The notes under the pieces are model-generated. The model was not told where the DNA came from and did no database searches. It worked only from the letters and a program-made list of their open reading frames with translations. From positions 430,495,297 through 430,559,296 of the forward strand of contig CM053029.1 of NCBI GenBank assembly GCA_028564925.1: a stretch of DNA of 64,000 nt, written 5' to 3'. Origin of the DNA: Lithobates sylvaticus (lineage: Eukaryota > Chordata > Amphibia > Anura > Ranidae). The position numbers and the translations under genes are program-made. Positions within the stretch are counted from its first letter, which is position 1. Every line of letters begins with the position of its first letter. This document shows positions 1-11,065 of this stretch, one piece after another.

Positions 1-723
1 ATCTAGAGTGGAGGTGGACATCTTGGTAAGAGAGAAGAGCGTTACTCCCTTATTTCAGAGCTGCCACCCCAATGAACAAAGTTGTGAATTAATAGTTAAG
101 ATTTGACAGTCTGTATCAAGCCCTGACATAGGTCTCCTATTGCATCTCATTGGGATTCTAAAAATATTCACTGATCACGTCCAGTGGAGGGGGGCCAATC
201 CCCCAAAATGCATAGAATGTATTTGATGCTCTTATTCAATAAACATTTCAAAAATATCCAGAAGTGATATGAACTTTTGTACTAGGCGTTCCTCAATACT
301 CACCTCAGATTTTTTATATTTTTTTCCAATATAGTTTTCATTAGTAAAGTAAGAACATGTACAAAGAAGCACAACAAAGCAGTATAGACAATACATATGG
401 CATATGCACATTTGTAACATTCCGAATACAATCCGTTCTAACAGCATATAACAAAGATAATAAACTTAACGTAGGGAATAGCAAAAGTGGTCTGGTGTCA
501 ACTTGTGCCAGTCATCAACATGGAAGGAGTGGTAAGGCGTTAACGAGGAGTATAGGAGAAAGTCCATTTAGGAGGCAACGAGGGGCACATGTTACATAGG
601 TGGACTTGAAAGTCCGCAAGTAGATCCCTAGGCCAGCCCCACTCAACCCCTGCACCCCTAATGGGAGCCTGCTGTGCAGAGGGAGTGGGAAGGTACGTTC
701 TCACCTCACATTTTATCCCCAAA
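1..723. other. AT-rich spacer, no gene seen
   Basis: No coding potential, RNA gene or clear repeat boundary is visible. Short open frames here lack any recognisable domain. The sequence just before 724 runs into a small inverted-repeat element. Confidence 0.5.
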
Positions 724-977
724 AGCCTTGTACACATGGACGAAAAATCGTGCGAAAATTGGTCAATTTCGCAGGAACTTTTCGCCCATATGTACAGCTG
801 TATGTTCTACAGAAGCCGGTCTCATGACCGGCTTCGGTCCAATGGGCATGCTGGAAAACCAACATCCAACCACTATCCGATCAGCACTGGCAGCGGTGTT
901 GGTACAGTGATCTCTCTGTCATTTTCTTTCAGCCCACTGGGTTGAACATCAAAAACATTTTTTGTGTGTACCCAGCT
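724..977. mobile_element. MITE, AGCTGGGTACACA-type ends (Harbinger-like)
   Basis: The left end reads AGCCTTGTACACA and the right end is the reverse complement of AGCTGGGTACACA, followed by TAA. The body contains an inverted pair, GAAGCCGGTC...GACCGGCTTC, near 810-835. It resembles the elements at 6255 and 51415 in ends and size. The left target triplet is not clean, so the left boundary is approximate. Confidence 0.5.
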
Positions 978-1109
978 TAATGACCAATAATCTGACAACT
1001 GAATGATAGGAAGTAACAGGAAAGGGTGGTCCACAGAGTGGACTTAAAACAGAGAGATTTTTGCACTATAGGTACTGCTTTGTGCCTAGGCACCTTCAAA
1101 TGTCTGTAA

Positions 1110-1443
1110 AGCCTAGTCCACACAGGCTGAATGTTAGGCGGCATCGACCGGGTCAATAAAAACCGTCCGACATTTGGCCGTGTGTACTGGAGTCGGTCTG
1201 GAGTCAGTCCGACAGAATCTGGCCAAACAGCTGGCTTCTGTCAAAGGAGCATGACCAAAAAAAGTCTGCCATTCGGCTCCCAATCAGTGCTCTCAGCCAA
1301 TGGCTTAAAGCGCTGACCGAAGTGTTCTGGAGGGTGGGCCGTCCCCGTGAGAGAACACAATAGAACACCAGGAGAGATCGCTGTACTAACATCTAGCCTT
1401 GCTGGGTTCAAAAAAAAAAAAAAACACTGGTGTGTACTAGGCT
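1110..1443. mobile_element. MITE, 334 bp, TAA target duplication
   Basis: Ends are AGCCTAGTCCACAC and its near reverse complement TGTGTACTAGGCT, with direct TAA on both sides (1107-1109 and 1444-1446). A 3 bp TWA duplication with short terminal repeats is typical of PIF/Harbinger MITEs. No coding capacity; an A-run lies just inside the right end. Confidence 0.75.
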
Positions 1444-3955
1444 TAAGACCACTGCTAATTTCAGGAGAAGTTCAAGACAAAGGGTAAAACGTTCAGGATA
1501 CTGTTTGGGTTCCATTAACCTTTCCATCAATTCCCTATAGTATAGCAAAGGTTAGCTTTTTGAGTACAAGTCCACTTTAATTTTCTTGTAAATCCAACTA
1601 TTTTATTAATTTTGACATTACTGAGATCTAAAAGTCTACTGGAATAAAAAATATTATAAATAGATATCACTATTCTTTTGTGTTTGTGTGATGGTTCCAT
1701 CCATTCCAGAATCACTTCACACCCACAACTGTAAATAATACACACAAAGAAGCCAGTGGTATTGCACTAAAATACTAAAACTGATATTTAACCTCCAAAA
1801 AAGTGTACTAGTGCTTTTGTAATTTTGAAAACTGTTAAAACACAAATAAAACATCCTGAAGCACAAAAACCATGCCTTATTTATCAAAGAATTGACACAG
1901 ATGATGAAATGAACAGCCTAGAGGATAGAAAAGCAAGCTCTTGAAGACAGAGTCTACACATATGAGTAATAATAGACCCCATATTTTTGCAAATGGCATA
2001 CACACTCAGCAGGGCGTACCAGTCCTAAAAACCAAGTAGCTAACTGCTGGAATTCATATACCTTCACCCTTAAAAAATAGATTCCATATTTTATGCAGCC
2101 CTTATATTCACAGAGATTTAAGAGTAGAGAGAAAATAAAAAAGCAACAATATTGGAAAGGTCAATGCTTTTATGTTTTGAAATTTCAAGAACAGTGCTGC
2201 TTGTAACAGATTTTAGTACACTGTACATTCAATTTTACGTTGGCATCAAAATTGTAACTGCCGTAAGCAGCATTGACGCTGCTGTTAACTACGCATCTTA
2301 AAATATTAATTAAACATGTGCTTTTTTAATACATTTTAGCGTTCCATAGTGGAAATGTGTAGAGACGAGTAAATATCTGAAACGCTACTGAAGTGGCAAA
2401 TTACCCTATACCCCTACTTTATCCACTTTGCTGAGAAAAAATCTGTCACAAATCAGAAATGTTCTTTTTAAGTGATGTGTTCTATTTTGAGAATTTCCTT
2501 CAGAGGAGTCATTGAAATGTGTTGCAAAAAGTTACAGAACACATAGAACAGTTCGCACAATTACTTATATAATAAACATCTGAGTTTTGTAATTGCAGAA
2601 ACACAGGGTTATGAGTTGGCTATAAAAATACAATACTGTCTGGTGGCATTATATAATTCAACACATTGCAACAATATAAAATGAATAACTTGAATTTTGG
2701 AAATATCTGTAGACATGACTTAAATTAATGAGCTTGTTGGTTGCAATTGCAGATCATAACATCTGCAAATAAATATTTACTGGTAAGTTTGTAAACTGTG
2801 TTAATAAGGGGATTGATAATAATTCTTTATAAATAACACATTATATAAATGTACTGATTTATATAATGATGTTATTTTGTGTACATATAGAGTATGGATG
2901 TTTGGTGCAATACAGTACTTTTTTGGGTACCTATGGACAGCTAAAGTAGCACACATTGGTTTAATAATTTACCTGGATTCTTTTACTGTCTCTCTGCAAA
3001 AAGGTTTCTATGTTTCCACTAACTAGCACACCCAAATCTCTATGTTTGCAGTAAGCTATCCACCAAAGCTAGTACTTTAACCCAAAATACACCAAAATGC
3101 AATGTTGCCCAAAACATGGATGGATGCACTAGTGTTGACAACAAATTGTGATGAAGCCCGGAGATCTGCACATGTGTACGGAGCAGTACACATAGTTAGG
3201 GCTGTAGGCACATCTGTGCATGTTTGTGAATAAGCATGCATGTCTAGCACTGGCTTTTGACACCCAATGGCTTACTTAAGACATAACAGAACTAAAGGGA
3301 ATTGCTGAGTGGTCATCAGCTTCAATGACCTGTGACCAGACCTGCATCATGATTATCCTGTGCTTTGCTTAGGCTTGCATCCTGACTCTGCTTGATTCTG
3401 ATATCCTGTTGTTGACATTGGCTTGTACTCCGATTCTGTCTTTTGCCTGCTGTTTTGTACTTCTTCTACCCCTCTGATATAGACCACGGTATGGCTTCTG
3501 TCCCTGATCATTTTGAATTGGTAGCTCCTCTGTTTGATTGTTGCTGACTCTGGCTCACTTTGACTTCGGTTTTGACTCCTGCACCTAATAGTTCCTGTGT
3601 CCCAGCTGTGTGACATCATTCTGCACAAGTTCCAATCCTGCATCCACAGAATTTCAGGAATATCTAGACTGGCCATCCGCAATGTGAGGGCCTACCACAG
3701 GCACCCATGATACATCCTTTCATCAACTCCAGGGGGTTCTGGACAGGAGAATTAAAGGAAGCCCTCTCATCAGCTTGGCCTCTACCAGGTATGTCTCCTT
3801 GCGGAGCTCCTGGCCCCTTCCTCCTGCCAAATGCCCCTACAGCAAGCAACTTACTATGGGGGCACCGAGCCAAGCCACTGCTCTGTGTGTCCATTCAGAC
3901 ATGGACGCCACAAAGAATATATTTGCCAGCATACCTGGGATCTTGAGTCCAAACT
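1444..3955. other. AT-rich spacer, no gene seen
   Basis: About 2.5 kb of AT-rich sequence without a supported gene. The part from about 3350 to 3610 is rich in degenerate TGACT/CTGACTYYGGCTT-like words on the plus strand and is probably an old repeat of unidentified family. Open frames here are short and featureless. Confidence 0.45.
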
Positions 3956-4055
3956 GTTTTTATTTCAGCATGATCACATCACAAGCAAGAAAGTGCAATG
4001 CTTCAGCCTGATGAAGGTTACACTTTCTTGCTTGTGATCATGCTGAAATAAAAAC
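3956..4055. repeat. 100 bp near-perfect hairpin
   Basis: The left arm (3956-3995) and right arm (4021-4055) are reverse complements over about 35 bp, for example CAGCATGATCAC against GTGATCATGCTG. The left arm has a 5 nt insertion. The loop carries CTGATGAAGG. It could be a MITE or an internal hairpin of a larger repeat running to about 4345; no terminal duplication was identified. Confidence 0.6.
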
Positions 4056-6251
4056 CGAGCTTTCCCCAGGAACGTGGGCAATGGGAATATGGACTATTGT
4101 TCATTCAGATATGGAGCCGTGCCTCAGCCCCGCCCCCTCTCTATCCTAATTGGCTCACTGACTGTAATTGAGCTGTCAAGCACAGTCAGTGAGAGCCGAG
4201 GAGGGAGATTCCTGGACAGCCGAGGCTCTTGTGCAACATCGCTGGATCAAGGTGAGTTTAGGTAAGTATTAGGGGGGCTGAGGGGGGGCTGCTGCACACA
4301 TAGAAAGCATTAAGATAAAAAAAAACTTCTGCCTTTCGAACCACTTTAAATGATACCCTCTTGGTCATAGAATTACTCTTATCATCATATTCTAAAGTTT
4401 GATGTAATTACTTGCCATTTTCAACAATTACGCAATATGTTGGCTTCTAGCACCACAAATCTAAACTAAAAATAACGATTCTTTCCTAACTGTTCAATAA
4501 GTTAAAACTATGCCACACCTCTATCACTTAGCCTTCCCCCATGTAAACTTGCAATATTTTACTATGCTCTAAAATAAGCCCTGAACCCCAACATTGAACC
4601 CCTAATCCAGCAATCCTTAGCTCTTAACCCTTAACTTTCAACCTGGCACAACTCTAACTCTAAAATTAAACCTAACCCTAAAGTGGACACTTAACTGCCA
4701 TGTAAAATGTAACCCTAATTTTAACCCTAACATCTAACATTTACTTCCTGACCTTTAAGCCTAACACACACTTAACACAAACCTTAAATTAATCATCCCA
4801 CACTAGCTAACCCTATCTGAATAATATTTGCTTAATTTAGTCCCATGTTGGATGTCCTTCCAAGAAAAGTGTAAGAATTTTGAAGTACACACAGTACAAA
4901 CAAAACTATCCATAATCAGATATCATCCTGTAACACCTTTCTACAATTTTACAAGTTTGCATGAATAAATTATTGACGTGTCACAATATACAACAGCAAA
5001 AATACCTTTAAAAACCTTTAAAAATCAGTATTTTAGATCTATTCGAGTGACACTGTCTAGGCTGGGATGATATCATCAGGCTGCTGCATTCTAGAGGAAG
5101 AATGTTCTCTCCCTTAGGGATCAGGCTGCAATATTGTAACTTTGTAGCAAGTCAGAAGGTGGGAGGATGCAACAGAGATATGATCTATATCTTCCAATTG
5201 TGAAAACATCCAAGAACTGCACAGGCCACAGGATTTACACAATTGTGTCATCTCTAAGGTCTCATTGTATGCCAGAAAGCTGCACTGAATGCATGGCCAC
5301 TAGTGTCAATGCGATGATTCTGGTGCATTGTACTGTTGTGACATTTTTTTCAGTTCTATTCACAGTAGTGGCATTGCAATGCAGTAGTATGTGCTGTAAC
5401 ACACTGCACTGAATAAAAAAATACTGTACCACTATTTCTTTTTTTTTTTGCAGTGGTGTGAACTTGCTCTATAGAAAATAAGAAGATTTTTGGGTTGGGA
5501 TGGCCTTGCCCACTGCAGCCCAATGCAAATAGTGTGGATATGCTCTGAGCCAGCATCTCAGTCAAGGCAGTTGATCATGAACAAAGATGACACCATCCTT
5601 CTGGAAAGAAAGGCAGATTAATGTTTTGTCTGGATGAGTACTGTGATCTTTGTGAAAGGTAATAAATACCAGTGTTACACCTACACATTACTTAGCATGC
5701 ATGCACTTAACATGAGAAATATGTCTGATTCTGGATAACTGCTAGATAACTTAACACCCTAAATCTGACCTTGCTATGTGTAACAATAGCAATATCACAG
5801 TAAGCTAACCGTAAAAGTAGACATAATAATAACTTTGAGGCAGCTAGCATTGCTAACAGAATGGGAATTGCAATTTATGCTTTCAGTTTCCTTATGGCAA
5901 AAAAGGTGACATAAATACCTTAATGAGGTGGTGGAGTCTCTGGAGGATGATGAAAAGAAGTCAGATTGTCAATAATGCTAACGGTTCTGGCTAGAGGTGG
6001 TGCAATATACTGACTGAGCACATTAATAGGTCAAAGGGACAAAGGGATAAACTTTGGTGGGGAAGCTTCTCCGCAGCGGTATTAATGTCGGGACCACTGA
6101 GGATATAAATGGGTACTAGAAACAAGAAATGTTGCCAGATAAAATGCATTTGTGATCTGTCTGGATCACTGAGCATGCAGTTACTGGCACACATATGCTA
6201 CTGCAATGGTTGTATAAGGGCTGTGTGGGTGGGATAGGGTATGGATCAGAA
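4056..6251. other. Spacer with degenerate repeats, no gene seen
   Basis: 4056-4345 is GC-richer than its surroundings and ends in a stretch resembling a common frog short repeat (AACCACTTTAA). 4540-4760 is rich in CCTAA/AACCCTAA words. The remainder is AT-rich without supported features. Confidence 0.4.
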
Positions 6252-6254
6252 TAA

Positions 6255-6565
6255 AGCCCGGTATACATCCAGAAGGCTGAACAAAAAAAACTGGCAGATC
6301 ACTGTACCAACACAATGTTTGTGCAGTGTTCTCTACCTCTATGCTATTGTATTCTAACAGGGGGACTTCCCCCCAACTAGAATACATTGATCAGTGGTCA
6401 CAGCTATTGGCTGCCAGCACTGATTGGATGCTGGTTTTACAGCATGTCCCTTTGACAAAAGGCAGTCATTTGTTTGGCTTCTGTTGGACAGACAGGTATG
6501 CACACTAATCGAAAGTCAGTCGTTCCTGTTGAACCAGCTGATTTTCAAAAAGTGTGTAGCCAGTT
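6255..6565. mobile_element. MITE, 311 bp, AGCCCGGTATACA ends, TAA duplication
   Basis: Starts AGCCCGGTATACATCC after TAA (6252-6254) and ends GTGTGTAGCCAGTT followed by TAA (6566-6568). Internal sequence (GATTGGATGCTGGTTTTACAG and flanks) matches the element at 51415-51706, so both belong to one family. Non-coding. Confidence 0.65.
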
Positions 6566-6844
6566 TAAGAATGACACAGAGGTGGCTAGGAGGGCTACAC
6601 GTTAATACAAGGAAGACTGACAGACATCTCCTCAGTGCCAAAATGGTGGAAATCCTATGCCACCTAAACGCATAGCAAATCTCTACCTTTAGCAAATTGG
6701 TCTGATCCAGTGTAAATCCTGGGCTTGCTGGTGTTTGTAAGTATTTTATCTAAGTTTATTGTTTGTTTTCTGCAATATTCTGTTCATTTAAACTGAATAC
6801 AAATATTTTAAGACATCACCTCATAGTAACCTAAGGCATTAATT

Positions 6845-7356
6845 TACAAGGCACTGAGCCCAGTACCGCATTAAGAGCATTTTCTGGCATTATACAGAAA
6901 CCAAAATTATGTAAGAGACAACGATAACGGCTATCCACTAGCCCGCCCCGTTTGGTCCCCTGACAAAACCTATCTATTGATGGATCCAGGACCATATTAA
7001 AGTCGCCTATAACCATTACCGGTAAACCCGGCCTCTCCAACACAAACTCCACAAAGTCAAGAAGGACCTCATTATTGAAGGGAGGGGGAACGTAAACATT
7101 AGCAAGTAACACCACTCTATTCTCTATCCTACAATCTAGAAAAGGATGAATGAACTGAGTGGAGCTGAAAAGGAAACTCCCCCCACCCTAACTTGGGTGA
7201 GGAAGCATTAGTAAAATGGGTCTCCTGGAGACACACCATAGAACTCCCATAGGACCTAACCAAGGATCGTACTGCAGCCTTTTTCCCTGAGTCGCCTAGT
7301 CCCCTTACATTCCAAGAACAAATAGTGAGCTTTTTTTTTACCCTCTTGTGTCGCAC
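6845..7356 (-). pseudogene. LINE ORF2 endonuclease N-terminal half (inverted)
   Basis: Minus-strand reading gives APE-type endonuclease blocks in order: TICSWNVRGLGDSGKKAAVR, then MVCLQETHF, then after a frame change VVLLANVYVPPPFNN and PVMVIGDFNMVLDPSIDR. These are the N-terminal N and E (QETHF) motifs and the later GDFN motif of the family. One frame break lies at about 7115-7190, and sequence between the QETHF block and VVLLANVY looks shortened. This segment would precede RIDMLLGN of the plus-strand frame at about 7665 in an uninverted element. Confidence 0.85.
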
Positions 7357-7639
7357 TAATCATCCGTGACTATAAAAATTTGTGATTCCATCAACAACAT
7401 TATTCTTTAATCTCGTGCTCCTTAAAGTGAACCATGTACTTCTTATTTTTAATACTTGTAGAACCTTGCTGTCCAATTGTAAACTGTGAACGTGAATTTT
7501 TACCTGCAAAAAATTTTTCCATGCATACTTATGCCTTGTGAGCGTGTTATACCTCCCCCATTCACCCATACGTACACCACTAACACGTCCATCACACTGT
7601 TTACAACTCTCATACATTACCTTCCTAGGTTCGGCACAC

Positions 7640-10387
7640 TTCTCCGGCACACACTCCACACTGTCAAGAATTGACATGTTGCTTGGCAACGACGAGCTGA
7701 CGGCCATGATAGACAACATAAGGTATAGGCCAAGAGGCCTTTCTGATCATTCCCCTGTGACAGCTTCAATTGAGGTGGGGATGAGAAGTACCTACCGTGA
7801 GTGGAGAATTAACCCCTCCTGGTTGGAGTTAACGGGACAACCCCAAGAGGTGTTGGACGCTTTGAGGGAATGTATCGAGTGGAATAAAGGATCGGCCCCC
7901 CAGGGGGTAGTCTGGGACACAATCAAGGCTATCCTTCGGGGTCTGCTGATCCAGCAGATTTCAAAGATAAAAAAACAGTCAAGAGAGGGGGAGGAAACTG
8001 CAGGGAATAACTTAATAGCTGCAGAAGCTGCATACATAAGTAATCCAACACTTGTAAACTTTAAAACATGGGCGGAGACACAAAGGGTCTATCGAGTAGT
8101 CCTGCTGGGCAAAGCAGAACAAAAATACATCTTTCATAAACAAGCTGCTTTCGGGGAGGGGGAAGGAATAAGCAGGATGCTTGCTCATTTAATTAGAACT
8201 AATTCTCCCTCATCGATGGTCCCATTGATTAATATAGGAGCGGGTAAGACATCTACATATACTCCTGAGATTGTAGATACTTTCCGGGAGTATTATGAGA
8301 GGCTATACCATTCCGAACAGGTGGATATGAAGGAGGAAATGGACACATTCTTTGAGGGGCTGACGGTCCCCTGTCTCTCTAAGAAAGACAGGGCTGCGTT
8401 AGACGGCCCTGTCACCCTGGAGGAGATACAGCGGACCGTCCGGGAAATGGCTGGCCAGAAGTCCCCTGGACCGGATGGCCTTCCCATTGAAATATACCGT
8501 AAATATGGGGAGGTGCTTCTCCCCGAGCTGTTGGAGGTATTTAATGCCTCGGCTCGGGGAGGAGAACTCCCCAGGTCAATGATGGAATCAGCTATAATTG
8601 TGATCCCTAAGGAGAATAAGAACCCACTTTCCCCCGCCTCATATAGACCCATCGCGCTTCTGAACTCAGATATGAAGGTTATCGCAAAGGTCTTGGCAGC
8701 CAGGCTAAATAAAGTTATTCATAAACTGGTGCACCAAGACCAATCAGGATTTATTCCGGGTAGGTCTTCCAGTTTAAATATTAGACGTCTTTTTTTGAAC
8801 CTTCAATTACCTGTTGAAGATGGGGGTAACAGGGCTGTCCTCTCCTTGGATGCGGCCAAGGCCTTTGATTCCCTAGAATGGAAGTATCTCTGGAGAACCT
8901 TAACGGAATTTCGTGTAGGCCCGAACTTTGTTAAATGGGTTAAGCTTCTATATTGTTCCCCGGGGGCAAGAGTGAAAGTAAATAACGAACATTCTGCCAG
9001 GTTTCGATTGCTGAGGGGGACGAGGCAGGGGTGCCCTCTGTCACCCCTCCTCTTCGCCCTCGCAATCGAACCCTTGGCTCTTTCCTTGAGATCATCCCCA
9101 GAAATAAAAGGGTTCAAAAGAGGGGACTTAGAGGAAAAAGTGATACTTTACGCAGATGACCTCCTTTTACTGCTTAATGACACACAGGAGTCACTACGTG
9201 AGACCATGGGTAGAATCAAAGACTTTGGCCGCTTGTCAGGTTTAAGAATAAACTGGGAAAAATCAAACCTACTACCCATAGACCCTATAGTCCTCTCCCT
9301 ACCAGTAGAGGCAGAGCAGATCCAAATAGTTCAGAAAATTAAATATTTGGGTATTAACATTTTGAGAGACCCTAAACAATTTGTTATAGAAAACCTGATC
9401 CCACTACTGAATAAATTTAAAGGGAAGATCCAAATATGGAAAAAACTCCCCCTATCAGCAGCAGGTCGGTGTAATTTAATAAAAATGGTGCTTATGCCAC
9501 AACTCTTATACATACTTCATAATTCCCCAATATGGATCTATAAAAAGTGGTTTAACAGGATAGACACCATATTTAGAGAACTAGTTTGGAAAGGGGGGAT
9601 CTCCCGGATTTGTCTTAGGACTTTACAACTTCCAACTGGGTTAGGAGGAGTCGCCTTGCCGCATCCTTTCAGATATATTTTTGTGGCGCAGCTGCAACAC
9701 ATTGGGGGATGTGAGGTCGAGAAAGAGGGTCGTGAGTTGAAGATCCTTCTCTATAAAGCCTCACACAATTCTCTGATGGAGATACTAGAGGCAGGGACCT
9801 TCCATAAGGGGCTCCCTACCCAGGACTTGATGGCCAAGGTTTGGGGCTCCGTAAAAAACTTGATGGGATATAGAGGTTTTACAGCCTTTTCCCCGCTATG
9901 GGAGAATACTAACTTGCGCGAAATACAAAAAAAGGGAACAGTCAGAGAATGGGAAAGAGCAGGCCTAAAATTTATCGCTCAGATCTTTCACGAGGGTAGG
10001 ATCAGAAGTTTTTGGGACCTTAGAGATCAACTTTCCCTCCCCAGGAAGTCTTTCTTTAGATACCTGCAGGTGAGGCATGCCCTGGCTGAACAGTTCAAAG
10101 GTGAACCACCAGAGTGGACTAACATGCAGGTTCTACTGAGTGTGTCAGGGGCGAGGTCCCGCAAGGGGATGATATCTAATTTATACCTGCATCTGAACAA
10201 AGGGAACAGGGAGGGCACACAAATAAGTCCACATAAGGTAAAGTGGGAAAGGGATGTAGGAACCATCTCAGATCCTCAATGGGAAAGGATACTTGAACTC
10301 GCCCCACTGGTTTCACTCCCCCCCCCCCCCCCCCCAGAGGATGTCACACCTTTTCTTACTATATCGAGCTTACTACAACCCAAATAA
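7640..10387 (+). CDS. LINE ORF2 reverse transcriptase, long open part
   Basis: A single frame, open upstream from 7538, encodes the end of the endonuclease (RIDMLLGN, LSDHSPVTASIEV) followed by the reverse transcriptase. Visible RT blocks in order: SPGPDGLPIEIYRKY, ASYRPIALLNSDMKVIAKVL, DQSGFIPGR, LDAAKAFDSLEW (motif A), GTRQGCPLSPLLFALAIEPL (motif B), YADDLLLLLND (motif C, catalytic YADD) and KYLGI. No stop interrupts about 2.7 kb, so the copy is fairly young. The first 35 or so codons of the open frame are read through the inversion joint and are not native. The frame ends soon after an 18 C run (10318-10335), where the element's reading frame changes. Target-primed reverse transcription is the known role of the family. 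Confidence 0.9.
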   Translation, partial: FSGTHSTLSRIDMLLGNDELTAMIDNIRYRPRGLSDHSPVTASIEVGMRSTYREWRINPSWLELTGQPQEVLDALRECIEWNKGSAPQGVVWDTIKAILRGLLIQQISKIKKQSREGEETAGNNLIAAEAAYISNPTLVNFKTWAETQRVYRVVLLGKAEQKYIFHKQAAFGEGEGISRMLAHLIRTNSPSSMVPLINIGAGKTSTYTPEIVDTFREYYERLYHSEQVDMKEEMDTFFEGLTVPCLSKKDRAALDGPVTLEEIQRTVREMAGQKSPGPDGLPIEIYRKYGEVLLPELLEVFNASARGGELPRSMMESAIIVIPKENKNPLSPASYRPIALLNSDMKVIAKVLAARLNKVIHKLVHQDQSGFIPGRSSSLNIRRLFLNLQLPVEDGGNRAVLSLDAAKAFDSLEWKYLWRTLTEFRVGPNFVKWVKLLYCSPGARVKVNNEHSARFRLLRGTRQGCPLSPLLFALAIEPLALSLRSSPEIKGFKRGDLEEKVILYADDLLLLLNDTQESLRETMGRIKDFGRLSGLRINWEKSNLLPIDPIVLSLPVEAEQIQIVQKIKYLGINILRDPKQFVIENLIPLLNKFKGKIQIWKKLPLSAAGRCNLIKMVLMPQLLYILHNSPIWIYKKWFNRIDTIFRELVWKGGISRICLRTLQLPTGLGGVALPHPFRYIFVAQLQHIGGCEVEKEGRELKILLYKASHNSLMEILEAGTFHKGLPTQDLMAKVWGSVKNLMGYRGFTAFSPLWENTNLREIQKKGTVREWERAGLKFIAQIFHEGRIRSFWDLRDQLSLPRKSFFRYLQVRHALAEQFKGEPPEWTNMQVLLSVSGARSRKGMISNLYLHLNKGNREGTQISPHKVKWERDVGTISDPQWERILELAPLVSLPPPPPPEDVTPFLTISSLLQPK

Positions 10388-10808
10388 ATTGTTTAAATTC
10401 GGCCGTAGGTAAGATGATAAGTGCCCTAGATGTGGGAGACCAGGGGGAGATCTAGTCCACATGTTCTGGAGATGTCCAAAATTATACGGATATTGGAAAG
10501 AGGTGGTGGACAAGGTTTCCCAGGTATTCAATACTCACTTGGAAATGGATCCTACTCTATGTGTTCTTGGGGGAGGAGAGGGAGTGGGTAGGCCCAAGGA
10601 GGGCCAGCTGGCGGTTTTGCGCTGTCTTTTCCAGGCTAGGATAATGATCGCTCAGAGGTGGCAGTCCCCTAGCCCCCCAACAGCTAATGAGTGGGAACAA
10701 AACATGGACAGAGTGATTATGAAGGAGAGAACTATATACATAAAACAAGGGAACCTCGCCAAATTCCAATTAATTTGGAAACCGTGGATGGAGAGAGGAA
10801 CACACTAA
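10337..10808 (+). pseudogene. LINE ORF2 C-terminal region, out of frame
   Basis: After the C run the family's protein continues in another frame: MSHLFLLYRAYYNPNKLF, then one in-frame TAA at 10409, then KCPRCGRPGGDLVHMFWRCP, a Cys/His cluster followed by WKEVV. This is the C-terminal zinc-knuckle-like region of L1/Tx1 ORF2 proteins. It ends at 10808. The frame change at the homopolymer and the single stop are the only lesions noticed downstream of the RT. Confidence 0.8.
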
Positions 10809-11065
10809 AGACCCTAGTCAGGGCCAATCAAATCCACTCGGATAAAACGAACTAAATGGACGATTAGCCACTAACAGAGAGTTAGAGGATGAATATGAGG
10901 GGTAGAGGGTGAATGTAAGGTGGTATGACTGAGGTAGAACAGACGTAAGCCGTTTATCGAACTTTGTTTAATATGACCTATGAAAAGAGAGTTGTAAGTG
11001 ATTGTGTATAAGCTGTAATTGTAAAAATTTGAAATAAAGATATAAAGTAAAAAAAATAAAAATAA

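Larger units (their letters stand above)
6835..11065 (+). mobile_element. L1/Tx1-like LINE with inverted 5' end
   Basis: A non-LTR retrotransposon copy. From about 7630 to 11065 it runs on the plus strand: end of the endonuclease, reverse transcriptase, C-terminal CCHC-like region, 3' UTR and an A-rich tail after AATAAAGATATAAAG. From about 7630 back to 6835 it runs on the minus strand: sequence upstream of ORF2, then the endonuclease N-terminal half. This head-to-head layout is what twin priming gives in L1 elements. ORF1 is absent. No convincing target-site duplication was found, so the outer edges are approximate by about 20 bp. Confidence 0.88.

Noticed and set aside
3350-3610. Possible LTR-type leader because of repeated TGACT/GGCTT words
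   Set aside because: No paired terminal repeats, primer site or coding region could be recognised, so no family is claimed.
3956-4055. CTGATGA in a hairpin loop as another hammerhead
   Set aside because: No GAAA follows at a suitable distance and the flanks do not form stem I.
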